In this document: positions 21,932 through 30,735 of the stretch, piece after piece | Position numbering within the stretch: the stretch's first letter is position 1 | Layout: each line of letters opens with the position of its first letter | IMG/VR virus record: IMGVR_UViG_3300010400_000013 | Location: 1-42,500 of that record | Reading direction: 5' to 3' (one strand) | DNA: 42,500 bases | Source of the DNA: a virus | Made by a program: the position numbers and the translations under genes | The notes under the pieces: generated by a model | Databases searched by the model: none | Told to the model about the DNA's origin: nothing | The model's input: only the letters and a program-made list of their open reading frames with translations

Positions 21932-23819
21932 TGAAGCCGCCTTTGTTGAAGCGTCCTTCCTGGCCGGGCTCCGGCCCGATCCGCTGCAGACCATCGCGCA
22001 ATGGGCCGACGAGCATATGTTGCTGCCGAGCTGGTCCGCAGAACCAGGCCGCTGGCGCACCGATCGCACGCCCTACTTGCGCGAGATCATGGAATGCTTG
22101 TCACCGTCTTCGCCGGTTCGGCGCGTGGTCTTTATGAAATGCGCGCAAATCGGCGGGACCTCCTGCGGGGCGAACTGGATCGGGTACACAGTCCATCGGG
22201 CTCCCGCGGCCATGCTCATCGTGGAACCGACTGTCGATGTGGCGAAGAAACTCAGCAAGCAGAAGATTCAGCCGATGTTCGATACGGTGCCGGTCCTGCA
22301 CGGACAAGTCAAAGAGGCGCGATCCCGCGACTCCGGGAATACGATTCTGGCCAAGGAATATACCGGCGGCATGCTGGTGTTGACCGGGGCGAATAGCGGC
22401 GTCGGACTCCGGTTCATGTCCGCACAGAACTTGTTTCTGGACGAAGTGGACGCCTACCCCTATGACGTCGACGGCGAAGGCCCGCCCATATCCGTCGCAG
22501 AAAAGCGGGCACTGACCTATGCTCGGCATAAGATTTATATCTGCTCAACGCCAGTGCTCAAGGAAACCAGCGTCATTGAGCCGGAATATGAAGCCAGCGA
22601 TCAGCGGCATTTCTTCGTACCCTGTCCGCACTGCGGAGCCGAGCAATACCTGAAATGGGGGAATCTGAAATGGCCGAAGGAGCAGCCAGAATTGGCCCAG
22701 TATGAGTGCGAGGCATGCCTGGAAGCCATCCCGGAGCATCACAAAACCGCCATGCTGGCGTCTGGCCGGTGGATCGCGACCTATCCTGAACGATCGACCG
22801 CAGGCTTTCATCTGAACGCGCTCTATGCTCCCTATGGCTGGGTCAATTCCTGGGCTTATCTGGCGACGGAATGGACGAAGATCATTCATAAGCGGGATTT
22901 GCGGCAGCAACAGACCTTCACGAATACGAACCTGGCTGAGACGTGGGAAGACAGCGGTGAAAAGTTGGACGTGGTGGGCCTGGCCGGTCGACGCGAGGTC
23001 TATCCCGCGCCCTGCCCGGAGGGGGTCATTGTGCTCACCGGAGCCGTCGACGTGCAGGATGATCGCCTGGAAGTGGAATGCATCGGCTGGGGGCTCGGAG
23101 AGGAATCCTGGTCGATTGATTATCAGCGGTTCTACGGCTCCCCGAGTCAGCCGGATGTCTGGAGGCGGTTGGACGAATGGCGGAAGCAGACCTGGACGCA
23201 TGAATGTGGCGTAGCCATGAAGTTGATCCAGCTCGGGGTCGACACGGGGGGGCATCATGCCAAGGAGGCCTATGCCTTTGTGAAGGCGCGGCAGCGCGAG
23301 CGCGTGTGTGCCATCAAGGGGAGTAATCAACCGGGACATCCCCTAGTCGGGAGGCCTTCAAAGAATAATCTCGGCAAGGTCAATCTCTTCTCGGTCGGCA
23401 CCGATACGGCGAAAGACACGATCTTTGCGCGGCTCAAACTCGAGACGTTTGGGCCAGGTTATTGCCATCATCCGGTCGGCGAGACCTACGACGAGGAATA
23501 TTTCGCGCAGATCACGAGTGAAGAGAAGCGCAAGAAATATGACAAGGGAATTCTGCAGGGGACGTATTACAAAAAGACGAGGGCTCGGAATGAAGCGCTG
23601 GATCTCAAGGTCTACAATCTGGCCGCGTTCGCGATTCTGAACCCGAACATGGCGTCACTCGCTGGCGGATTAGAGCGGCAAGCAGCGTCGATCGCGCATC
23701 AGCAATCTGGCGCAGAGCGGGTCGACAAAGAAGAGGAATCCGACCGCCTCCCCGCGCCTCCCAGCACCCCACGGCAGCATCTACGCAGGCCGCGAGGGTT
23801 TGTGAAAGGATGGCGATGA
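21915..23819 (+). CDS. Terminase large subunit, GpA family
   Basis: A 634-residue packaging motor of the lambda GpA family. The ATPase part shows a Walker A-like region around Lys75 (KCAQIGGTS) and Walker B LFLDEVD (173-179). Four Cys (237, 240, 265, 268) form a zinc knuckle typical of GpA proteins. A TGAVDVQDDRLEVE segment begins the nuclease part, where the Asp is a likely metal ligand. The C-terminus is a Pro/Arg-rich tail. GpA-family terminases usually cut cohesive ends, so cos packaging is the likely mode; no cos site was identified. Confidence 0.93.
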   Translation: MPVAVDEAAFVEASFLAGLRPDPLQTIAQWADEHMLLPSWSAEPGRWRTDRTPYLREIMECLSPSSPVRRVVFMKCAQIGGTSCGANWIGYTVHRAPAAMLIVEPTVDVAKKLSKQKIQPMFDTVPVLHGQVKEARSRDSGNTILAKEYTGGMLVLTGANSGVGLRFMSAQNLFLDEVDAYPYDVDGEGPPISVAEKRALTYARHKIYICSTPVLKETSVIEPEYEASDQRHFFVPCPHCGAEQYLKWGNLKWPKEQPELAQYECEACLEAIPEHHKTAMLASGRWIATYPERSTAGFHLNALYAPYGWVNSWAYLATEWTKIIHKRDLRQQQTFTNTNLAETWEDSGEKLDVVGLAGRREVYPAPCPEGVIVLTGAVDVQDDRLEVECIGWGLGEESWSIDYQRFYGSPSQPDVWRRLDEWRKQTWTHECGVAMKLIQLGVDTGGHHAKEAYAFVKARQRERVCAIKGSNQPGHPLVGRPSKNNLGKVNLFSVGTDTAKDTIFARLKLETFGPGYCHHPVGETYDEEYFAQITSEEKRKKYDKGILQGTYYKKTRARNEALDLKVYNLAAFAILNPNMASLAGGLERQAASIAHQQSGAERVDKEEESDRLPAPPSTPRQHLRRPRGFVKGWR

Positions 23820-24019
23820 AAGGCCCGGATAACTATGTGGTGTCTCTTCCTAACGGCCTCGTCATATCTTACTCGGTAGACGTAATTTACGACAGAGACA
23901 AAGGCATGATCGTGACCTATACGAAACCTAGGCCGTGCGGGTTTGCGATGGGCTGCGTGAAGTCCGATGACTCGACGATCACCTGGGACGCGACGGCGAT
24001 GGAGAGGAATGGAAAATGA
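23816..24019 (+). CDS. Small accessory protein, unknown
   Basis: A 67-residue beta-rich protein (NYVVSLPNGLVISYSVDVIYD). The ATG at 23816 overlaps the terminase stop; an ATG at 23810 is an alternative. It is the first of five small genes that sit between the terminase and the portal, where most lambda-like phages have at most one or two. Confidence 0.5.
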   Translation: MKGPDNYVVSLPNGLVISYSVDVIYDRDKGMIVTYTKPRPCGFAMGCVKSDDSTITWDATAMERNGK

Positions 24020-24216
24020 ATATCGACGACCTGATTCCGACCGATGGCAGCGTCCTGATTCTCTCGGCACGCATGGTCAATGGGAAATTGCTATGGGCCA
24101 AAACGGAAGCGTCGGTCGAACTCTGGAATCGTGCAGACAATGAGGCTTTTGCGCAGCTCATTCTTGACGACTTGCGCGAGGCTGAGCGGATCGCGATGGA
24201 AAGGGACAAGCGATGA
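24016..24216 (+). CDS. Small accessory protein, unknown
   Basis: A 66-residue protein with an ATGA overlap and a strand-then-helix layout (GSVLILSARMVNGKLLW, then AFAQLILDDLREAERIA). No family was recognised. Confidence 0.5.
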   Translation: MNIDDLIPTDGSVLILSARMVNGKLLWAKTEASVELWNRADNEAFAQLILDDLREAERIAMERDKR

Positions 24217-24503
24217 GCACACAGCATAATAATCCACAGTTCGAACCAGATGTAGCCTATATGCCGGTTCTGCATTGGACGACTGCCAAGCCCACGCGGG
24301 AAGGGTGGTACTGGTTCGATGGGCGAGTGGATTGCGCTACAGATACGAGAAAACTGCGTGTGCAAGTCTATGAGGTCAAGACGAATGAGTTCTGGGGCAA
24401 AGGGGAACTTGCGCTTCATGAAACCGATCATCTGATTTTTGGATTGCATGAATTGATTGGCAAATGGTCCGGTCCCTTGCAGGCACCGGGGGAGGAGGTG
24501 TGA
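24213..24503 (+). CDS. Small phage protein with WTT-KPT-GWYW motif
   Basis: A 96-residue protein with an ATGA overlap. The LHWTTAKPTREGWYWFDG segment and the terminal KWSGPLQAPGEE place it in the same DUF551-like group as the protein at 17177-17380. Function is unknown. Confidence 0.6.
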   Translation: MSTQHNNPQFEPDVAYMPVLHWTTAKPTREGWYWFDGRVDCATDTRKLRVQVYEVKTNEFWGKGELALHETDHLIFGLHELIGKWSGPLQAPGEEV

Positions 24504-24736
24504 AAGTCCGTCGATTGCTTGTGGCTCCAGAGTTAATCATGCGGCTTGGCTCCGGGACATTTCGCATCATCAGGTCTCCAGTGCCCGACGATGCCGTTCT
24601 GAAATTCACGTCGATTGATCCAATGAGCGGACTCATTCAGTTGTTCATAGAAAGCCAGCAGTTTGAAGAGATTCCCGAAGGGTCAATTCCGCCGATATAT
24701 GAAGGCCTATCGGTTCAACGATTGCAGGAGGGCTAA
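24500..24736 (+). CDS. Small protein, unknown
   Basis: A 78-residue protein with a GTG start, preceded by a strong GGGGGAGGAGG. It is beta-rich (FRIIRSPVPDDAVLKFTSID) with an acidic middle. No family was recognised. Confidence 0.5.
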   Translation: MKVRRLLVAPELIMRLGSGTFRIIRSPVPDDAVLKFTSIDPMSGLIQLFIESQQFEEIPEGSIPPIYEGLSVQRLQEG

Positions 24737-24738
24737 TC

Positions 24739-24987
24739 CTGGCACGGCTCTACACCGTCAAAGAATTGGCGAAAATATTTCATCGAAGCACCGAAACGAT
24801 TTACACCTGGTTGTCGGAAGGGAGCATATTCCCCAATGCGTTTCAACTTAAGGATCGTTGGTATGTGCCCAGTAAGGATGTAAGAAAAATATATTGTAAA
24901 ACTGAAAAGTCCCATTCTAGCGAGAACAATTCCTCTTCCAATCCGCAATCCAAGCCCTCTCGCGCCGGTTTCGTAAATCGCTGGTAA
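24739..24987 (+). CDS. MerR/excisionase-like helix-turn-helix protein, CTG start
   Basis: The open frame reads LYTVKELAKIFHRSTETIYTWLS, then RWYVPSKDVRKI, the pattern of excisionase-family (HTH_17) DNA-binding proteins. The full domain needs a start upstream of the TTG at 24766. CTG at 24739 has AGGAGGG six bases before it and gives 82 residues. The gene is more AT-rich than its neighbours and ends in a Ser/Asn-rich tail. It may be a regulator or a directionality factor, but it lies far from the integrase. Confidence 0.5.
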   Translation: MARLYTVKELAKIFHRSTETIYTWLSEGSIFPNAFQLKDRWYVPSKDVRKIYCKTEKSHSSENNSSSNPQSKPSRAGFVNRW

Positions 24988-25072
24988 CCCCAAAAACCAT
25001 ACCGAATTTACAGGTATGTATCCCTGATTTGCCTCTGGCGCATGCTTTCTGATTTGTCGTATTGCTGCCCGT
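24988..25072 (+). other. AT-rich gap before the head genes
   Basis: This 85-base gap holds an inverted repeat, CATACC (24998-25003) and GGTATG (25013-25018) with a 9-nt spacer. No T-run follows, so it is not an obvious terminator. It could be an operator for the upstream helix-turn-helix protein. Confidence 0.3.
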
Positions 25073-25639
25073 ATGTCGGCGGCAATCCCTTCTTCTGAAC
25101 CCATCACCGCAACCGCAGGCGATACCATTGCCTGGATTAAATCGATTCCAGACTATCCGGCTAGTGACGGCTGGATTCTCAGCTATGCCCTTCGCTTGCA
25201 GCAAGGCGCGGGGCTGCTCAATAAAAACGCCACGGCTTCTGGATCTGATTTCTCCATCACCATCACCGCCGCTGAATCCGCCGTCATGCCCGCAGGGCTC
25301 TGGATCTGGTCGGCCTATGTGACGAAGGCCGGCGAACGCTACCAGGTCGGCAAAGGCTCGCTCACCCTCTCGCCGAATCTTGCCGCGATTGATTATTCCA
25401 TCGACTTCCGCAGCTCCGCGAAGAAGGCCCTCGATAATGCGCTGGCCATGTGGGAGGCCGTCAAGCTCGGGCAGACCGTCATGCTCAACGGGCGCACCTA
25501 CACGCAGCACAATTTGAAAGACCTGATCGCCTTCGTGAATCAGTGCAAGGCCGACTATGCCAAAGAAGTGCAAACGGAGCAATTCGAAACGACCGGCGTG
25601 AATACCCGGCGTATCGGCGTGAGGCTCTCGCGTGTTTGA
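25073..25639 (+). CDS. Head-associated protein between terminase and portal
   Basis: A 188-residue protein. The N-terminal ~110 residues are beta-rich (GDTIAWIKSIPDYPASDGWILSY, WIWSAYVTKAGERYQVG) and the C-terminal part is helical (FRSSAKKALDNALAMWEAV), ending with LKDLIAFVNQCKADYAKE. I recall this arrangement just before lambda-type portal genes in many phages, where it is probably a gpW-like joining or assembly protein. The portal GTG overlaps its end by 8 bases. Confidence 0.6.
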   Translation: MSAAIPSSEPITATAGDTIAWIKSIPDYPASDGWILSYALRLQQGAGLLNKNATASGSDFSITITAAESAVMPAGLWIWSAYVTKAGERYQVGKGSLTLSPNLAAIDYSIDFRSSAKKALDNALAMWEAVKLGQTVMLNGRTYTQHNLKDLIAFVNQCKADYAKEVQTEQFETTGVNTRRIGVRLSRV

Positions 25640-27251
25640 TTTCGGATTCAACAAAGTCCTTCGCGTGGTGAAGAACGCCTGGCAGGCCGTCAGGCTGTCG
25701 ACCACCAGCCTCCAGGCTCCACGCCGGCAGCAGCGCATGTATGCCATGGCCAAAGCCTCACGGTTGACCGTGGGCTGGGGCACGTCGGTCAGCAGTGAAG
25801 ATACTGAACTCTCGTCCAGCCTCCGCACCGCTCGGGCGCGATCGCGTCAACTGGTGCGCGATGCCGCCTATGCCAAACGCGCCAAGGTGATCGTCCAAAA
25901 CAACGTCGTCGGCCAGGGCATCGGCATGCAAGCGCAGGTGATGAACTCACGCGGAGAACTCAATAACCGGATCAATGACGATATCGAAGCAGCGTGGGAG
26001 AAGTGGTGTGAGAAACAATCCTGTCATACCGGCGCATCGCTGCATTTCGCGGACTATGAACGCGCCGTCATAGGGCAAGTCTTTGAAGCGGGCGAAGTCT
26101 TCACGCGGAAACATTTCAGGAAATTTGGCGACTCACAGATTCCATTGGCCCTGGAATTGATCGAGGCTGAGCGGATTGCGGATGATGCGAAGCCTGGACC
26201 GGCTGATGCAAACAATGGGGTAAGGCTTGGAATAGAAGTAAACTCCTTTGGAGCCCCGATTGCCTATCTGATTCGCACGCTCCATCCGGGCGAGCTGCGG
26301 TTGATGCCGGAGCAAACCGACAAGATCGAACGCATTCCCGCTGACCTGATTGTGCATAACCGGATTATTGATCGCTGGCCACAAACCAGGGGCATTCCCT
26401 GGATGCACGCCGCCGCTCGCAAACTGAACGATATGGACGGGCTCACGGAAGCGGAGATCACGGCAGCGCGTGCCGCCGCCTGCTACATGGGCTTCATCGA
26501 ATCACCGGAAGGCGAGTCGGAGTTTGCGACGACGCAGGAGGACGGCTCGAAGCAGTTAGAACTGGAACCCGCCGTGGTCGAGCGGCTCGATCCAGGGGAG
26601 AAGTTCACCTACGCCGCGCCCAATCGCCCAAACAGCCAGCTGGACCCGTTCATGCGGATGATGCTGCGTGAAGTGGCGGCCGGCACGGGCAGTTCATATG
26701 AAAGCCTTTCACGGGATTATTCACAGAGCAATTACTCCTCGTCGCGCCTTGCGCTCATCGACGATCGTGATCTCTGGCGTACCTTGCAGCGCTGGTTTAT
26801 CCGCGACTATCGCATGCCCATCCATCGCCAATGGCTCCAGCAAGCGGTGCTGTCAGGGGCCATTCCCAGCATCAATATCCAGGAGTATGGCGCCAATCCG
26901 TCGAAGTTCGAAGCTGTGCGGTTTAAGCCGCGTGGCTGGAGCTGGATTGATCCCACGAAGGAAGTCGAAGCCTACAAAGAAGCGATCCTCGCCGGCTTCA
27001 CGACGGTCGGCCGCGTCATTGATTTGACGGGCGACGGCTCCGACCTCGAAGACATTTTGAAAGAGCGCAAGCGCGAATTGGAACTCATGAAAGATGCAGG
27101 CCTGGTCTTTAGCACGGACCCCAGTGCGGTCCAGCTTGCCCCACTGCCCGTCGCACAGACTGATCCGAACGCACCGGCTGATCCCTTAAATGATCCGACC
27201 GTCAATGCGGCAGAAAAAATGCTACGCATCGCAGGGAGGAACCATGCCTGA
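25632..27251 (+). CDS. Portal protein, lambda family
   Basis: A 539-residue portal subunit of the lambda GpB family, forming the dodecameric ring through which DNA is packaged. A conserved N-terminal region (RQLVRDAAYAKRAKVIVQNNVVGQG) is followed by EAWEKWCE-like and YERAVIGQVFEAGEVF segments. The middle motif RGIPWMHAAARKLNDMDGLTEAEITAA is diagnostic for this family, and a SSYESLSRDYSQSNYSSSRLAL stretch also matches. The GTG start overlaps the preceding gene; the end overlaps the protease-capsid start. Confidence 0.92.
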   Translation: MFDFGFNKVLRVVKNAWQAVRLSTTSLQAPRRQQRMYAMAKASRLTVGWGTSVSSEDTELSSSLRTARARSRQLVRDAAYAKRAKVIVQNNVVGQGIGMQAQVMNSRGELNNRINDDIEAAWEKWCEKQSCHTGASLHFADYERAVIGQVFEAGEVFTRKHFRKFGDSQIPLALELIEAERIADDAKPGPADANNGVRLGIEVNSFGAPIAYLIRTLHPGELRLMPEQTDKIERIPADLIVHNRIIDRWPQTRGIPWMHAAARKLNDMDGLTEAEITAARAAACYMGFIESPEGESEFATTQEDGSKQLELEPAVVERLDPGEKFTYAAPNRPNSQLDPFMRMMLREVAAGTGSSYESLSRDYSQSNYSSSRLALIDDRDLWRTLQRWFIRDYRMPIHRQWLQQAVLSGAIPSINIQEYGANPSKFEAVRFKPRGWSWIDPTKEVEAYKEAILAGFTTVGRVIDLTGDGSDLEDILKERKRELELMKDAGLVFSTDPSAVQLAPLPVAQTDPNAPADPLNDPTVNAAEKMLRIAGRNHA

Positions 27252-29100
27252 AGAAGTGGTCAAGCAAAAAGGGCTGTTTCGTCGATTCATTAGTGACGGC
27301 ATATTCGAAGTGAGGAAGAGCGAAAACGGCAAACGCACACTCAGCTTTTCCGCGTCGTCAGAGCAACCAGTCGATCGATGGTATGGCACGGAAGTGCTCT
27401 CGCATGAGAAGGGCGCAGTCAGGATGGAGCGGGCCAATGGCGGGGCCATGCCGCTCCTGGTGAACCATGACGTGCATGATCCCATCGGCATGATTACCGG
27501 AGCGAGCCTAAAGTCCGGGCGCTTGATGGTCGAGTCTGATCAGTTCCAGACAGATCGAGCCGCAGAGGTGCAAAAGTGGATCGATGGCGGCTTGCGAAAT
27601 GTCTCAATCGGCTATCGCGTGCATACAATCGAAGAAGACGTGAAAACCGGCAGCTTCACGGTCACCGATTGGGAACCCTATGAAGTATCGATTGTCACGG
27701 TGCCCGCTGATCCTACGGTCGGCATTGGTCGGAATGAAAGTGAATACGACGTGCGAATGATTCGAGCGAGCCTCACGGCGGATAAACCCGCCATAACCAG
27801 GGAGTCTACGATGCCTGAAATTAAAGAGGTCGAGCCAGTAGCGAAAGAAGTGAAAGTCAGCGGCGTGGAAGCCGAGAAGGAACGGCGTCAAGCCTGTCTG
27901 AACCTCGGCACGTCCAATCGCATTGACCCCAGAGTGGTTGATCGATGGATTGCGGAAGGCACACCGCTCACGCAAGTGGCGAGCGAAATCCTTGACGTGA
28001 TGGAAGAGCGCGGCAAGCAAAAGCCGCTGGAAGCCGCACGGCTCGGGCTCTCCAATAGCGAATCCAAACGCTATAGCCTGTTCAATGCGATCCGCTACCT
28101 CAAATTCCGCACACCGGAATTGCGGGAGAAAGCGGCCTTCGAACTGGAATGCTCGCAAGCAGTGGCAAAGCGGATTGATCGCGGGATGACATCAAACCTG
28201 CTCGTCCCGTCAGAGGTGCTGGAACGTCCGCTGCCAGAAGAAGCGGTCAAGCGCACCATGACGACGATTCCTGGTTCGAAGGGCGGGTATCTCGTCAATG
28301 TCCAGAATATGGGCTTCATCGACATTCTGCGAAACCGCTCTGTCGCGATGGCCATGGGATCGCGGGTGCTTTCAGGGCTGCAAGGCAACGTGACCTTTGC
28401 CCGTCAAACGGGAAAAGTCTCCATTACCTGGCAGGCAGGAGAAGCCACCAGCGTAACCGCTGCCGATCAGGCACTGGGGCAGCTGTCCATGACCCCCAAG
28501 ACCTGTATTGCCATTACCGACATCTCGGAACAATTGCTCGCCCAATCCTCTCTCTCGGCGGAAGCCTTCGTCATGGCGGATTTAGCCGCAGACGTGGCCA
28601 TTGATGGGGTGGATGCCGCCGTGATCAATGGCACGGGTGGGGCGCAACCTTTGGGCATCAAGAATTCGACGGGTGTGACTACGGGACAGGATGCCGCCGC
28701 CGCGACCTATGCCAAAATTCTGGCCTTCCCAGCAACCGCAGGAGGGTCCAACGCCATCAGGGGCAATCCTGGATGGGTCACCAACATCGCGGGGGCTGCC
28801 GTGCTCATGCAAAAGTTCCGGGTCGCCAATACGGATACGCCGCTTTGGGAAGGCAATCTGATGAACGGCTCTCTGGTCGGATTCAACGCGATGTCGAGTG
28901 AGCAACTGGCCTCCGCGAATCTGATCTTCGGCTCATGGGATGAAGTCGTGATCGGGGAATGGGGCGTGCTGGAACTGTCTACTGATACCGGAGGGACACG
29001 CTTCAATACCGCCACGGTTGGCATCCGCGCCATGTGGATGGTCGATGTCATGATCCGCTATCCGCAGGCGTTTGTCGTCTCCGTCAATTTAGGAGCCTAA
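27244..29100 (+). CDS. Prohead protease fused to HK97-fold major capsid protein
   Basis: A 618-residue fusion. The ATG at 27244 follows GGGAGGA; a longer frame lies in the portal gene. Residues ~1-165 are an HK97 (S78-type) protease with His75 (VNHDVHDPIG), Ser121 (NVSIGY) and Glu147 (EPYEVS). Residues ~170-310 are a charged scaffold-like linker (ERRQACLNLG, RIDRGMTSN). Residues ~310-618 are the capsid domain (GGYLVNV, ITDISEQLLAQSS, AINGTG-like GTGGAQPLGI). The protease would cut itself off during maturation, leaving the capsid subunit. Capsid and protease usually come from separate genes, and no separate copies are present. Confidence 0.9.
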   Translation: MPEEVVKQKGLFRRFISDGIFEVRKSENGKRTLSFSASSEQPVDRWYGTEVLSHEKGAVRMERANGGAMPLLVNHDVHDPIGMITGASLKSGRLMVESDQFQTDRAAEVQKWIDGGLRNVSIGYRVHTIEEDVKTGSFTVTDWEPYEVSIVTVPADPTVGIGRNESEYDVRMIRASLTADKPAITRESTMPEIKEVEPVAKEVKVSGVEAEKERRQACLNLGTSNRIDPRVVDRWIAEGTPLTQVASEILDVMEERGKQKPLEAARLGLSNSESKRYSLFNAIRYLKFRTPELREKAAFELECSQAVAKRIDRGMTSNLLVPSEVLERPLPEEAVKRTMTTIPGSKGGYLVNVQNMGFIDILRNRSVAMAMGSRVLSGLQGNVTFARQTGKVSITWQAGEATSVTAADQALGQLSMTPKTCIAITDISEQLLAQSSLSAEAFVMADLAADVAIDGVDAAVINGTGGAQPLGIKNSTGVTTGQDAAAATYAKILAFPATAGGSNAIRGNPGWVTNIAGAAVLMQKFRVANTDTPLWEGNLMNGSLVGFNAMSSEQLASANLIFGSWDEVVIGEWGVLELSTDTGGTRFNTATVGIRAMWMVDVMIRYPQAFVVSVNLGA

Positions 29101-29105
29101 GCGTT

Positions 29106-29321
29106 ATGAAGGTGAAAGCCCTGCGCGGAGTCTGTATCGGGGTCAATCGGCATCTGAAGCCGGGTGACACTGAAGACGTGGATGCAGCCACGTCAACCTT
29201 TCTCCTCGGGATCGGTGCGGTGGAACTGGTCGCAGAACCCAAGGCAGAAATCCTAGCGAAGGACACTGAGAAAGAACCAACGAAACCCACGCCGGAGAAG
29301 CCGGGCAAGAAGGAGAAATAA
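29106..29321 (+). CDS. Small head protein after capsid gene
   Basis: A 71-residue protein. KVKALRGVCIGVNRHLKPGDTEDVDAATSTFLLGIGAVE is a small-barrel pattern common right after phage capsid genes. The tail is Lys/Glu/Pro-rich (KEPTKPTPEKPGKKEK). It is probably a head-completion or connector factor. The ATG lies a few bases after the capsid stop. Confidence 0.65.
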   Translation: MKVKALRGVCIGVNRHLKPGDTEDVDAATSTFLLGIGAVELVAEPKAEILAKDTEKEPTKPTPEKPGKKEK

Positions 29322-29323
29322 CG

Positions 29324-29713
29324 ATGTTACTGAATCAAGCCAGTTCCACGACCATGACCTCCCTCCTCGATGCCGCCTCCTGTGCTAATACGGCGGCGGC
29401 CACCAGCGGATCAGGCAAATGGCTGGATGTGCGAGCGTATGATGGAGAAATTTTGGTGGTGCAGCAGAACGGCGCCATTAATGGCGCAACCCTCATCGGG
29501 AAACTTCAGTCGGCGACTGATGTTGATGGGGCCGGAGCCGCAGACATTACCGGGGCTGTATTTGCCACGGTGACGGCGGCGAATAGCACGAAAACCCTGG
29601 TGGTCGATCCCAAGAAAGTCGTGGGGGGATTTTTGGGCTATGTGGGGACGATCTCGGTCGCAACCCCCGTGATCATCAGCGTGACGGCGGGCGGGAAGAA
29701 AAAGTACGTCTAG
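29324..29713 (+). CDS. Capsid decoration or head structural protein
   Basis: A 129-residue protein, Ala/Thr/Val-rich and beta-structured (GKWLDVRAYDGEILVVQQNG, GKLQSATDVDGAGAADITG, VVDPKKVVGGFLGYVG). I recall this pattern from phage head regions, usually annotated as hypothetical structural proteins. A capsid-cementing role fits its place and abundance-like composition but is inferred. Confidence 0.55.
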   Translation: MLLNQASSTTMTSLLDAASCANTAAATSGSGKWLDVRAYDGEILVVQQNGAINGATLIGKLQSATDVDGAGAADITGAVFATVTAANSTKTLVVDPKKVVGGFLGYVGTISVATPVIISVTAGGKKKYV

Positions 29714-29719
29714 GGTGTC

Positions 29720-30064
29720 ATGTCGCAGGCGTTGGAGCAACTGACGGCGTTAGGGGGCGAGTATGGCACCTATACGCCGTCAGGCAAGACTGGGCGCACG
29801 GTACTGGCTCTCGTTGATCCGATTCGACGGACGGATGCGTTAGGGAATCAATCATTTCTGACGAAGACCTACGAACTCTGGATTGTGAAGTCAGCGACCG
29901 AAGGCATCACGAGCGTAAAGGAACAGTTTGACACCTTCTCATTGAAACTGAATCCAGAAGACTCGGCGCCGACCGTCTTGCGGATTACGAAGATCTATCC
30001 CGATCGCGATCAAGGCATTCCTGGTGATGGGGTCGGTATGTGGCACTTAGAAGCGGTGGCCTAG
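29720..30064 (+). CDS. Head-tail connector candidate
   Basis: A 114-residue protein with a GYG-like beta-barrel pattern (TVLALVDPIRRTDALGNQSFLTKTYELWIVKS) and a terminal PTVLRITKIYPDRD segment. The size and position fit a head-tail stopper or adaptor. The motif match is weak. Confidence 0.5.
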   Translation: MSQALEQLTALGGEYGTYTPSGKTGRTVLALVDPIRRTDALGNQSFLTKTYELWIVKSATEGITSVKEQFDTFSLKLNPEDSAPTVLRITKIYPDRDQGIPGDGVGMWHLEAVA

Positions 30065-30271
30065 ATGGAGTTCTTGAAACGCAATGGGAGTCAGCCGCCT
30101 CCATTGCCGCCCGCACAAGAGTTGCCGGTGTTGATTATTCGAGCGCGTCCCGATGGATCGGTGACCGTGGAAGGCCCAGTCACGAATCGGTTTCTCTGTT
30201 ATGGACTGCTGGAGTCAGCGCGGGATGCAATTAAAGATTATAAGCCATCGCCAATCATTCCGGTTCTCTAA
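30065..30271 (+). CDS. Small protein, unknown
   Basis: A 68-residue protein that starts right after the previous TAG. A Pro-rich N-terminus (GSQPPPLPPAQELP) is followed by VLIIRARPDGSVTVEGPV and FLCYGLLESARDAIKDY. This resembles small phage proteins of unknown function. Confidence 0.5.
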   Translation: MEFLKRNGSQPPPLPPAQELPVLIIRARPDGSVTVEGPVTNRFLCYGLLESARDAIKDYKPSPIIPVL

Positions 30272-30469
30272 ATGGGCATTGGACCAGCGAGACTGATCAT
30301 GCCGTTTCCCGAGCACCGCATTTCGAACTGGCACTCGCATCGCATTGTTGACGAGGCCTGCATGGATTGCGGGAGAGCCTTTCCCGGTAAGAAGAACGGT
30401 ACGCTCTTTACCAAAGAAGACGCGACCATGACCAGCCTGCCTGGTGGAAAAGTCGAGCCATGTCGCTAA
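30272..30469 (+). CDS. Small zinc-knuckle protein, unknown
   Basis: A 65-residue protein directly after the previous stop. It contains WHSHRIVDEACMDCG, with two His and a CxxC that could bind one metal ion. The next gene starts inside its end. Confidence 0.45.
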   Translation: MGIGPARLIMPFPEHRISNWHSHRIVDEACMDCGRAFPGKKNGTLFTKEDATMTSLPGGKVEPCR

Positions 30470-30735
30470 CACCGACCTCCAAATTTGATCCAAGCACCGA
30501 ATCCGATCTGGCCGGCTATCGATATTACTATGGATTAGCCCCTAGCACCTATACCACCTTCATCGAGGTGCTCGTGCCTTGTCGCCCGTTCTTTCGTTGG
30601 TCCTGTCCGCCCTTGGTCAAAAACGTCACGAACTATTTTCGCATCACCGCCTTCGATGACAGTAACAATGAAACGCTCTTTGCAGACACGCCGGAATTCA
30701 GCCATGTGCCGAGCGGAGGATTGATCCTGAAATGA
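30460..30735 (+). CDS. Fibronectin-III-like protein, no signal peptide
   Basis: A 91-residue protein. DLAGYRYYYGLAP and ITAFDDSNNETLF are the edge motifs of a bacterial fibronectin type III domain. The same two motifs recur, slightly changed, in the next protein, so the two are related by duplication. It lacks a signal peptide, unlike its neighbours. Confidence 0.6.
   Translation: MSLTPTSKFDPSTESDLAGYRYYYGLAPSTYTTFIEVLVPCRPFFRWSCPPLVKNVTNYFRITAFDDSNNETLFADTPEFSHVPSGGLILK

Noticed and set aside
22545-23339. Long minus-strand reading frame
   Set aside because: It mirrors the terminase gene and has no plausible domain; the plus-strand protein has clear motifs.
24917-25828. Long minus-strand reading frame of about 300 residues
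   Set aside because: It spans the head-gene region opposite real genes and has no recognisable domain or ribosome binding site.
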